Assembly: GCA_003254925.1 (NCBI GenBank)
Contig: QANZ01032026.1
Location: forward strand, 243,063 to 307,062
From: Chamaecrista fasciculata
Lineage: Eukaryota > Streptophyta > Magnoliopsida > Fabales > Fabaceae
DNA: 64,000 bases
Direction: 5' to 3'
Under the pieces are notes generated by a model that made no database searches, was not told the DNA's origin, and was given only the letters and a program-made list of their open reading frames with translations. Position numbers and translations under genes: made by a program. Shown in pieces: positions 45,141 to 55,546 of the stretch; position 1 is the stretch's first letter, and each line of letters begins with the position of its first letter.

Positions 45141-46400
45141 TTAATTCATTCTGATATTTGCGGTCCAATGTGTGTGAGGGCAAGACACGGAGCTTGGTAT
45201 TTTATTACCTTTATAGATGATTATTCGCGATATGGTCATGTTTATTTGATCTCGCATGAGTCAGAAGCTCTTGAGTGCTTCAAACGATACATTAATGAAG
45301 TCGAGAATCAAATGGACAATAAAATCAAAGCGTTGCGTACTGATCGAGGTCGTGAATATTTATCTGACCAATTTAAGCAGCTCTGTGAAGAAAAAAAAAT
45401 AATTAGGCAACTAACTATTCCTGGCACTCCACAACAAAATGGGATTGCTGAAAGAAGAAATAGGACTCTTCTAGACATGGTTAGGTCTATGATGGCTCAA
45501 GCAAACCTACCAATTTCGTAATGGGGTGATGCTTTGTTAATTGCGACCTTCATACTTAACCGTGTGCCCTCAAAATCAGTCACATCCACACCCTATTAGT
45601 CATGGACCAAACGCAAACCAGATTTAAATATCTTACGACCCTGAGGGTCAGCAGCGTATATCCATGACACATCTCATAAGTATGGGAAATTGGGTCCTAG
45701 AGGAAAGAAGTGTATCTTTATAAGATATTCTGCACAATCCAAAGGATACGTTTTCATAGGAGAGAACGAAGATGGAACTATGACTGAAATAGAATCAAGA
45801 GACGCAACATATATTGAGACTGAGTTTCCTAACAAAGGAGATATTGACCACACTGTTTCATTTTATGAGACAGAAGAACAAGACAGTGCAAAACAAATTG
45901 ACATACCAGAATCGCCTAGGAATGTCAATATGAGTGGGAGCCAAGAAAGGTCAACACCAAGACCTGAACAAAGAAGAAAAGATAATCATATAGCTCCTAC
46001 CAGAAGGAGTGACAGGGAAAGTGTTCCCAAACATTTTCAAATAGATGAAGGAGAATCTTTTATTATTACTCCAGATGGGGATGATGAACCTCGTTCTATG
46101 CACGAAGCCTTGTCATGTCCCGCTCGTGAGAAGTGGAAGAAAGCAATGGAAGATGAAATGGACTCAATGAGGAAGAACCAAGTATGGGAGTTAGTTGATC
46201 TTCCAAAAGGGTGCAAAGCCATTGGGAACAAGTGGATTCTCAAAATTAAACGAAAAGTGGATGGATCAATTGACAAATACAAGGCTCAACTAGTGGCTAA
46301 GGGATACACACAACAGAAAGACATTGATTATGATGACACGTTCTCACCTGTTGTGCGTTTCAACTCTATTAGACTCATTCTGGCAAATAGAATGAACTAA
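45141..46400 (+). pseudogene. Copia retrotransposon pol fragment (integrase to RT start)
   Basis: The frame 45141-45521 encodes an integrase core: HSDICGP, ITFIDDYSRYG, LRTDRGREYLS, GTPQQNGIAERRNRT (D, D and E of the DDE triad visible). Stops follow at 45519 and at two or more sites up to 45690. The frame 45690-46400 then gives GPRGKKCIFIRYSAQSKGYV, a linker, and the start of reverse transcriptase: WKKAMEDEMDSMRKNQVWEL, GNKWILKIKRKVDGSIDKYK, LVAKGYTQQKDIDYDDTFSP. It breaks off after RLILA, before the YVDD catalytic motif. No RNase H and no 3' LTR. Defective. Confidence 0.92.
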
Positions 46401-47459
46401 AATAGTTAAATAACATCTTAAATTTTGGTTACTTTTCAATTTCATTTCATAAAAAATTTAAAAAATTAAATGATAAAATTATTATAAATTATTTTTAATT
46501 AGTGTTTTAAAATATAATAATCAAACAAAAATTTATTCTTTTTAATAATTTATATTTTATAATTTAAAATAATTTATACTAATATATGGTTAATATATAT
46601 GGGAGATGATCTTTCTGGCCTTCCTTCTATTTGTTTTAATTTCTTGCTTTTCAACTCCAGTGATTGCTCTTGCCAAAAAAAAAACAAAGCCCAATAATTA
46701 TTGTCCATATATATTGTTTTGCACTCCCTAATCCCTGCACTCTAGTCATCCATTGTTTTTTTTTGTTGCCTTCTTCAAAGCATGTGATTGTTTTCCTTCT
46801 ATCTTATATACATATTTGTGTGTGCCTCATACAAAATTACTTATTATGAATATGAAAAGTTTAAAATGGAAGACAACTGTTGTTCAGAAAAAACCGCTAT
46901 CATTTATAAGGACAACTTTTTAGAATATATTATTATTTTTCTTTCTCTTTTTTCTTCCTCTATAAAAGGTTTGAGTTGTTTTTGGAGGTTATGCTATTTT
47001 TTCATATCTTTATCGGAGGAAAATTACAATCCTAACAAATAAGTTTGTTGAGATTTCACGAAAAGAAGGAGAGATAAGCTTGTTTTGCTTCTCAAAATTA
47101 AGATCAATAGTTTTTCCTTTCTTTGTCCTGAAAACCTAGATCTATAACTAATTTGTCAGGGTTGTGATTCTCCTCGGATAACACTAGATATGTGGCTGGT
47201 GAGTTTTATGCGAGGATGAGACGCGCGTTGGTCGAGCGTGACTTTGATTCGACCGTCTCGTTACTTTTGCTTTATTTCTTTTTATTTTGAATTCTGATAC
47301 TTAATCAGTTGTTACCTATTTCATCTGTGAGCATCAAATCCAAGAACACCTCCATCCCACCGCAAGAACATCCTTCTTGCGAAACACAGATCCCAGTCTT
47401 GAAGCGGAAGAGGCAGAGGCTGTGAACGTCATGGGGACAGTGAGACCTTTCCAGAAAAA
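46401..47459. other. AT-rich intergenic, no gene
   Basis: AT-rich to 47050. 47060-47450 is more mixed, with GAGACGCGCGTTGGTCGAGC and CCACCGCAAGAACATCCTTC, but no long frame or known motif. Confidence 0.4.
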
Positions 47460-48712
47460 CTAGGTTTTCTCCTTAACATTTGGCCTTTCCTTCTATTGAA
47501 TCCAATATCATTATTTATTTATTTTCATAGGGTTAGTTTTAAGAAATTTAAATTTACTGCCACTACTACTAATGCAAGGTTTGTTCGTATTCTTCTAATC
47601 TTCATTTTTCTTTTCAATTTCCAGATGATCCTTAGTTGCTTCAAGCAATCTTGAAAGGCGTGAACCATTTTCTTCTTATATGAATTATGAAATTCATGTT
47701 GAATCTTCATTTTTAGTATGGATCTTCTGTAATTGTTCTTTCTGAAATTCTCTACAATTGTTGAAGCCAACAAAGTGGTGGGATTATAGAGCATGCTTCA
47801 CTTACAGGAAGACAAATAATAAGCTAATTGCTGAGAAATTCAAAGTGGTCAATTACAAGGGATCTAATTTGCTTCATTTTATGTTTATCGTACTTAAAAA
47901 TTCTTTTCAGGGTTCACTATTGACTTAATATGTATCTTCTTTAGTTATATTTCCAACAGACCTAGAGTTGTAACTTGTTCATTCTAACTTATTAATTACC
48001 AAGATACTCTAATTGTTTTGCATTCATGAGCAGGGACTTCTTGTAGTCTTCAGTCCGCTGGTTCTACCATTGATTGGGGATTGTAAGTTAAACCAAACTA
48101 ACCTAAATGGGAAAGCCAACAACAAGAACTTATTAAAAAGCTATAGTAATCTGTTGATGTAAAATACCTCAAGTTATTTTCTTAATGACACTATTCCTTT
48201 TGGATTTCTTATTCTTGTATTTTTCTTCAAGTTCAAATAGCGATAAATGGTGTTCTAAACTAGCTCATTAATCATTCTTGCATGTTGGGTTTAACATTTA
48301 ACTCCAAGTTAGTTTGGTTTAACTTCAAAACCCAGTCACTAAACTTAAATGCTCAAGTGTTGTTTGGCAGGTTGATAATGGTGGTCCGCTTTCTTATTGA
48401 GGAAGTATTAAAAGCCTTTTGTAATCGCATGTTAGGTTTATCTTTCAGACTTTAGTCAGAAAATTTGAATGCTCAAGTGTTTGTCTGCTTTCTAATTGAG
48501 GAAATATTATGTTGTGATCATCTTCTATGGATCCCTTTCCAAATACTTTTGCTATAACATGTTAATTGTACACTGCTAGTCAAGTAGTCATTATTCATGG
48601 TGCAACTTTTCTTCTTTTTTTTTTTTTTTAACTTAATTGCATCTAGCTCAAGCACTAGATTTTACATGCTTGACACGTTAAATGCACATAATACGACAAG
48701 GTTTCTTTCCAT
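47460..48712 (+). repeat. 1.2-kb direct duplication, copy 1
   Basis: From GGTTTTCTCCTTAACATTTG to about GACAAGGTTTCTTTCCATA, this block is repeated with moderate divergence at 49834-51068 in the same orientation. Shared markers include CCTTCTATTGAATCCAAT, AGATGATCCTTAGTTGCTTC and CATTATTCATGGTGCAAC. No coding sequence identified; internal GCTCAAGTGTT units repeat within each copy. Confidence 0.8.
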
Positions 48713-48975
48713 ACGTGCAATTTGTGAATTTTTTCCTTAAAATTAAATTATATTTGTTCAGATTTCTGGAGTCCTAGAAGCATCAGATAATCGTTTGGAC
48801 ATCTCAATCGAAATGGAAGTATTTGGTTGCAAAACTAATGCAAAAAGAGCAAAACACTCGTAATCCATACAAAATTACCTACCTAGCTACCCCAATACCC
48901 AACACATACATACATACATATGTATATATATAAAATTTCAAATACTGATTATCTTTGTTTTTCTCTGTGGCAGCC

Positions 48976-49202
48976 TTGCAAGAATGCCCACGCGGTATGT
49001 GTATGAATATAAATACATATGGTTTTTCTCTCTCACTATATATAGTCATATATACATTCAATTATCTTATGCTTAATTATATTGTTTGCCAGGGTGTGAC
49101 TTTCTACAAGTGTCGGGATTTGGTGGTTGAGGGGTTGACGATAAAAAACCTTAACAAATTCATGTGTCATTTTAGAAATCCAACTACGTTAGAGCTTTTG
49201 GT
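48976..49202 (+). pseudogene. Polygalacturonase fragment, left arm of inverted duplication
   Basis: An exon end TGCAAGAATGCCCACGCG (C-K-N-A-H-A) with GT donor at 48995, a 98-bp intron with AG at 49091-49092, and a second exon reading GVTFYKCRDLVVEGLTIKNL, then NKFMCHFRN. In polygalacturonases (GH28) the motif SCK-N... is followed by LTFYKCKNLVV-x-LTIKNAQQIH, so this is a two-exon fragment. It lacks the catalytic NTDG, DD and GHG motifs. It pairs with 49261-49493. Confidence 0.78.
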
Positions 49203-49260
49203 GTTAGTGACATGAATTCCATCATTATTAGGACAGTCCAATGGTGCAACCACGATGAAA

Positions 49261-49493
49261 CCATAAGCTCTAACATAGTTTGGATTTCTAGAATGACACA
49301 TGGATTTGTTGAGCATTTTTTATGGTCAAGTCCTCAACCACCAAATCCTGACACTTATAGAAAGTCATAGCCTATAGAAACAATATAATTAATCATCAGA
49401 TATATAATTGAATGTATATAAGAATATATATATATATATGGTGAGAGAGATAAACCATAAATATATACACATATCGTGGGGGCATTCTTGCCT
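49261..49493 (-). pseudogene. Polygalacturonase fragment, right arm of inverted duplication
   Basis: The minus-strand copy reads AMTFYKCQDLVVEDLTIKNA then QQIHVSF and a stop. It is closer to the GH28 consensus than the left arm. The upstream exon end is kept (GCAAGAATGCCCCCACG) but its donor is changed from GT to AT. Arms are roughly 80-85% alike by eye, separated by a 58-nt spacer (49203-49260), and would fold into a long hairpin if transcribed through. Confidence 0.78.
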
Positions 49494-49833
49494 TTATTTT
49501 TACTTGTTTAAGCATCTTTGCTAATGTTGTTGAATCTTGTGAAAACTTACTTTTTGGAATTTGAATTTGTACTGAGTCAACGAATCAGTCTATAAATGAT
49601 TGAAATACATGACTCGGTCTCTGAAATATTACAATTGTCAATAGCTTAAAAATTCAAATTTAAGGACTTAAAAGTACAAATTCAGTGACCAAAATGTACA
49701 AATTCAGTTCAAGTTCAGGGATCAAATCATCTCAGGGACCAAATCATTGATGATTGTAATATTGGACCAAGTCATTTATTTTGATTATTTAGAGACTTAT
49801 TCATTGACTCTGTACAAATTCAGTGACTAAAAA

Positions 49834-51068
49834 GTAAGTTTTCTCCTTAATCTTTGGTCTTTTCCTTCTATTGAATCCAATTTCGTTGTTTATTTATTTT
49901 CATAGGTTTAGTTTTAAGAAACTGAAATTTACTGCAAGTACTACTAATCCAAGGTTTGTTGGTATTCTTCTAATCATTTTTTTCCAGTTTCCAGATGATC
50001 CTTAGTTGCTTCAAGCAATCTTAAAAGGCGTGAACCTTTTTCCTGTTATATGAATTATGAATGCATGTTGTATGTTCATTTTCAGTCTAGATCTTCTGTA
50101 ATTATTCTTTCTAAAATTATATCTATAATTGTAGAAGCCAACAAAGTGATGGGATTATAGGGCATGTTTCACTTACAGGAAGGCAAAAAATTAGCTAATT
50201 GCAGAGAAATTGAGAGACTCCAATTACAAGGGATCCAATTTGCTTCATTTTATGCTTTCATACTTCAAAATTCTTTTCAATGTTCACTATTGACTCAATA
50301 TCTATCTTCTTTAGTTATATTGCCAACAGATTTGGAGTTGTAACGTGTTTACTCTGACTTATGACCAAGATGCTTTAATTGTTTTGCATTCCTGAGTAGG
50401 AATTTCTTATAGTCTTCACTCTTCAGTCAGCTGGTTCTGCCACTGATTGGGGCTTTGGAAGTTAAACCAAAGAACTTATTTAAATCCTAATGTAATATGA
50501 TGATGTAAAATACCTCAAGTTATTTTCTTAATGACCCTCTAATATTTTTGGATATATTATTCTTGTATTTTACTTTATGTTCAAATAGCGATAAATGGCT
50601 TTCAAAACTAGCTCAATAATAATCATTAGTGCTTGTTGGGTTTAACCGTTTAACTCCAAGTTAGCTTGGTTTAACTTTGAAACCCAGTCACTGAACTTAA
50701 ATTCTCAAGTGTTGGTTGGCAGGTTGATAAATGGTGGTATGCTTTCTTGTTGAGGAAGTATTATGTTGCGACCATCTGCGATGGATCCCTGTAAAAAGCC
50801 TTTTGTAATCACATGTTAGGTTTAACTTTTAAACGTCAGTCAGTAAATTTGAATGCTCAAATTTTTGTCTACTTTCTTATTGAGGAAGTATTATGTTGTG
50901 ACCATGCTATGGATCCCCTCGAAAATGCTTTTGCTATCACATGTTAATTGTCTGCTACTAGTCATTATTCATGGTGCAACTTTTTTGACTTAACTACATC
51001 CAGCTCATGCACTAGATTTTACATGCTTGAGACATAAATTGCACATGATATGACAAGCTTCCTTCCAT
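49834..51068 (+). repeat. 1.2-kb direct duplication, copy 2
   Basis: The second copy of 47460-48712, starting AAGTTTTCTCCTTAATCTTT and ending near GACAAGCTTCCTTCCATA. Numerous small indels show it is not recent. The inverted polygalacturonase fragments lie between the two copies; 49500-49833 between them holds a small GGACCAAATCATT-type MITE-like stretch. Confidence 0.8.
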
Positions 51069-52763
51069 ATAATCATAATGTCAGGTAACTAGTTTATGGA
51101 AATAATAATCGAAAGCTACATTATGATTACCTTGTTTAAATGTGTTAGTTTTTGTTTATTCCCGTGTTTCTGGTCTGTAAGATGAAATGGTGAAGTAAAA
51201 CTACATCTATATGATTCATTGTATTGATGTAGAACCTAGGTGGATTGATTTCGAAAATAGTTTACTTGCTGTTTGAACCGTTTTTACCTATTTTAGCAGG
51301 CATTTATCAGAAGTAGTTCTTTTTCATAAATCCATGCATGCTTAGATAATATGTTTTTATTGATATAGTTAAGATAATAGATTTGGTTCATCCACATTTT
51401 TAAAGTAGTTTTCATAGAGAAATGGGCAATTTGTTGATAAACAAGTAGGATCCACTACTCAACCAGTATGCCTTCATACATCGTGTCTCCTTCTCCCAAA
51501 TTTAAATGAGAGACTCGGAGTATTATAATTTTCATATAGCGGTTGATCTTCTTTGAGATTTTCAAGTTTTGAAGAACTTTGAAATTTAGAACTTGATAAC
51601 TGTCGGACGATTGTTGCTCCTCTCTTTCAGATTCCTTCACATGCTCAATTGTGGGGGATTATTTTTTTTTATTTTTTTTATTTTTTGGTCTGATGTGGGG
51701 GATTATTCTGTTCTCAACTAACGGATCTAATTTCTGACCTTGATCTGTTTGTGGACTATTTTTATTAACATTGTGGTGATTGCCAAGATTATGAAGATAA
51801 TTTGGTTGTATGTATGAGTTTGGCTAATACAATTTAAGTGGGACTCCAAGATAGCTGTTTGGGAGAGAATTTTATTACATTGCATTTCATTCTGATGTTA
51901 GATATAAAATTATTTAGATAAATATGTAATGACTGTAAATATAAATAATAGTCTAGATCTTTCAAACAACTATAAATATAAACTAAATTTAATACTTTGT
52001 CAACTTTTTTATTTTTCACCCAATCGTTCACTCATTTTTTTTCATAAACCAATGTAGTTTTTTTACTGGCCTATTCATTCAATCAATACATAATGAAAGA
52101 TCAAAAAGCAAGTGTCATCATGAAAAAATATTTGGGCAATACTCGATAATTGTAATTATAGTATGTATATTTATCAAGTGAAATAAGCTATCAAAAAAAT
52201 CTACAAAAAACTCCAAATTGGAGCTTCTCTAAAAATCTGTTTATTACAATTTCCAATGCAAAAAAATCTCATCAATTAGAAATATATATTTTTTTAAAAT
52301 TCTATCCAAACAACTCAAATTATTCAGAAAAACCAAAAAGTCAAAAAGTGACTTTCTCTTCTATTTTTCCCCTTATACAATTTATCAATTTTCATACCCT
52401 TCTATCTACCAACCACAATAATTACATATCTATTTAAATAGTTTTACACCTAAAAATATCTACTTTTACAAAATCTTACCCAAACAACATTCAACATATG
52501 ATCTGTTTTTTCATAATTTGTTTATAATATGATCAAATTATAATCAGATTTTGATCTTAGCCAAACTAACCCTAAATACTCCAACATTACATGATTACAT
52601 CAAATGTTGTCTATAGAAAAACTTTTTAGAATATCAAATAAATACAAATCCCTTTACCTATATTAAGAAAAGATTGTTTATTTCTTAAAAGTTAAGATCA
52701 TAATTGTTTTTGACAAATTTTTGTGAATAAGGTTATTTAAGGTTTTGACTTTTATATTAACTA
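51069..52763. other. AT-rich intergenic, no gene
   Basis: No coding sequence recognised. T-rich runs (51661-51690), and from 52200 to 52740 AT-rich sequence with CCAAACAAC and CCAAACTAACCC words. No RNA gene seen. Confidence 0.4.
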
Positions 52764-53364
52764 TCCTACTATAAATATGGTCAATGTGATTGTACAATAA
52801 TACTCGCCTCATTGTCTTACGCTTTGTGACCATGTCATTGAGGTAGTTATTGTATCCATTAAGTTTGTTGGTGAGAAGATTCTTATTGCTTGAATGTCAA
52901 TTACATCGTCAAATTTCTCTATTGTGTTGTTTTTTAAAATGACGATAAACAAGAGCCAAGGCCAGTCCTTATCCATTATTTTCGATATTTTCATCTTCCT
53001 GTTTTTACCTATGTCAATTATATGTTGCAATGTCAAGAGTTCGTTCAAGGCAAGTTTGAAAATACTGATATGCTATGATGACAATGAAGAAGCCGATATA
53101 TATGACTTCAAATGTTGGCTATCGAGAAGTTTCTCAAAATCCTAAATAATTTCTACAGGTCTCTCTGTCCACACTTGGAAATTATTGTTTGCATTACAAA
53201 TTTTTTATGACATTGTGTTGCAAATTCAGTCATTTTTTTGTTATATTTAATGACATTAATTTTATTTTTTTTTCTAGTTTTTTATGGTGAACATTTCAAT
53301 TTAGTGAAACAAATCTTTTAATGGTGCATATATCTACCTGTGCATTGCACGGGAATCGGGCTAG
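52764..53364 (+). mobile_element. Non-autonomous Helitron with helicase remnant, copy 1
   Basis: Starts TCCTACTATAAATATGG and ends with the hairpin CCTGTGCATTGCACGGG (53337-53353), seven bases, then CTAG (53361-53364). The interior keeps the C-terminal part of a PIF1-like Helitron helicase: DHVIEVV, MSITSSNFSIVLFFKMTINK, SQGQSL, then KILICYDDNEEADIYDF, broken by stops. It differs by about 2-3% from the copy at 53755. The base after CTAG is A rather than the usual T, so the exact terminus is tentative. Confidence 0.7.
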
Positions 53365-53748
53365 ATTAAGGATTAGTTTGAGATGTAATGAAAAAAATAG
53401 GATGTGAAATTATGAAAAAGGGTATGTAATGATTGTGGTTGGTTGAAATAAATATATAGGTTTTTTAAAATTGTATAGGGGTAGAATTGATAATTGATAA
53501 TGGAAATAGATAGAAATAAAAAAAAATAATATTTTGACTTTTTGGTTGTGGTGGTTATGAAATGAAATTGTCTCGGAATTTGTGCTAGATGTGAATATTT
53601 GTAATGAAGGTTGGAGTAGTATTATGTAATGAAATGAAAGGACCAAAATGTAAATAACATGAAAATTTTTAAAAACCTACCATTTGGTCTTTGATTTTAT
53701 ATAAATTGAACGAATCGGTCCTTACGAAAGTGAAATATATCTCTTGAC
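53365..53748. other. Spacer up to single-N join
   Basis: AT-rich, non-coding; contains GGTGGTTATGAAATGAAAT and GGTCTTTGATTTTATATAAA. It ends at the single N (53749), probably an assembly join; the next sequence repeats 52759 onward. Confidence 0.5.
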
Positions 53749-53754
53749 NAACTA

Positions 53755-54352
53755 TCCTACTATAAATATGGTCAATGTGATTGTACAATAATACTCGCCT
53801 CATTGTCTTACGCTTTGTGACCATGTCATTGAGGTAGTTATTGCATCCATTAAGATTGTTGGTGAGAAGATTCTTATTGCTTGAATGTCAATTACATCGT
53901 CAAATTTCTCTATTGTGTTGTTTTTTGCAATGACGATAAACAAGAGCCAAGGCCAGTCCTTATCCATTATTTTTGATATCTTCATCTTCCTGTTTTTACC
54001 TATGTCAATTATATGTTGCAATGTCAAGAGTTCGTTCAAGGCAAGTTTGAAAATATTGATATGCTATGATGACAATGAAGAAGCCGATATATATGACTTC
54101 AAATGTTGTCTATCGAGAAGTTTTTCAAAATCCTAAATAATTTCTACAGGCCTCTCTGTCCACACTTGGAAATTATTGTTTGCATTACAAATTTTTTATG
54201 ACATTGTGTTGCAAATTTAGTCATTTTTTGTTATATTTAATGACATTAATTTTATTTTTTTCTAGTTTTTTATGGTGAACATTTCAATCTAGTGACACAA
54301 ATCTTTTAATGGTGCATATATCTACCTGTGCATTGCACGGGAATCGGGCTAG
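53755..54352 (+). mobile_element. Non-autonomous Helitron, copy 2
   Basis: Near-identical to 52764-53364, with the same TCCTACTATA start, helicase remnant (MTINKSQGQSLSIIFDIFIF), hairpin and CTAG (54349-54352). The shared sequence extends a few bases past both ends (AACTA and ATTAA). The copy begins directly after the N at 53749. It may be a tandem duplicate or an assembly duplicate. Confidence 0.7.
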
Positions 54353-55449
54353 ATTAATTTATATAACAATTACATAGTTGATTTATTGGTGCGATGCATA
54401 GTAGATCAACTCATGGAAGGTAGTTCGAATATAGATGCCAATAACATTAGAGAGTTCTCATAGTTGATTTTAAGTGTCAAAGATGAGAGGATTGGTGATG
54501 AAATTGTTAATTGTGAATATGAGGTTAAAATCCCCAACGATTTACTAATTCATGGTGATATGGATCACATTAAAGCAATTATTGATTCTACTTATCCAAA
54601 TTTCCTAAATAGTATTCATTTTCCTATCTATGTTAGTGGTCGAGCAATTCTAGCTCCAAATCTTGATGAAGTTGTCGAATTGAATGATTATATGATTCGA
54701 CAACTTCCTAAGGAGGAAAAGATATATCTTAGTTCTGACAGTATATGTATTTCTGACACTGCTCCATCTAAAGATATGAATACATACACCACTAAATTCT
54801 TAAATTCTGTCAAGGGTTGGTCTTTCAAATCACTAGATCAAACTAAATATTGGAACTCAAATTATGTTGCTTTGTAATATGGACAAATATTTGGGATTGT
54901 GTCATGACATCCCGTCTTAATGACTATGTCATTGAGGCAGTAATTACAACTGGTAATTTCATTGATGAAAAGATTCTTATTCCTCGAATGTCAATAGCAC
55001 TTTTTGATTTTAAATTGCTATTTAGATTTCAGCGTAGACAGTTTCCTATTATGTTGTCATTTGCAATGACTATAAATAAAAGTCAAGGTCAGTCCTTATC
55101 TAATGTTGGTTTATATCTCTGTCTTCCTGTTGTCACCCATGATCAATTATATGATGCGATGTTTAGAGTTTGTTTAAGAGCATATTTAAAGATTTTGACA
55201 TGCTATGATGATAACGAGGAACCCGACATGACCTCTAATATTGTTTATCGATAAGGTTTTCAAATATTCAATAGTTTGTATATCTATGTTGTTAGAGATG
55301 TTATCATTTGTTATTGTAATTAATGGTATTTCTTTTATTATAACTATTAATTTTTAATTTAATCATGGTTTTTTTATCATGAGTCCTATTTAAAGTGCAC
55401 ATTTATGATGCTTGACCTTATATTGGTAAATCTTTTGTAACAATTTATA
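54353..55449 (+). pseudogene. PIF1-like Helitron helicase, C-terminal fragment
   Basis: 54464-54877 reads VNCEYEVKIPNDLLIHGDMD, then YPNFLNSIHF, RAILAPNLDEVVELNDYMIR; after a frame change near 54860 it continues MTSRLNDYVIEAVITTGNFI, KILIPRMSIAL, FRFQRRQFPIMLSFAMTINK, SQGQSLSNVGLYL, DNEEPDMTSNIVYR, stop 55254. These are conserved blocks of plant Helitron Rep/Hel helicases (motifs V-VI around TINKSQGQSL). The N-terminal Rep domain and helicase motifs I-III are missing. It is older and more complete than the two neighbouring remnants. The 3' terminus is lost at the hAT fragment. Confidence 0.85.
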
Positions 55450-55546
55450 TAGGGGTGAGCAAACCAACCCGCCAACCCTCGAGCCCGCAGGAACCAACCC
55501 AACCCGCAGTTATGGGTTGGATTGATTTGGGTTCACGGGTTGGTTT
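55450..55546. mobile_element. hAT end fragment cut by LTR
   Basis: Starts TAGGGGTGAGCAAACCAACC, with CCCGCAGGAACCAACCC and GGGTTGG words, the same end type as 61198 and the right end of the 37.5-kb element. It stops at the TGTAACGCCCC start of the following LTR, which apparently inserted into it. Confidence 0.6.

Noticed and set aside
53410..53646. Minus-strand open frame of 78 codons
   Set aside because: Low-complexity AT-rich translation with no known motif.
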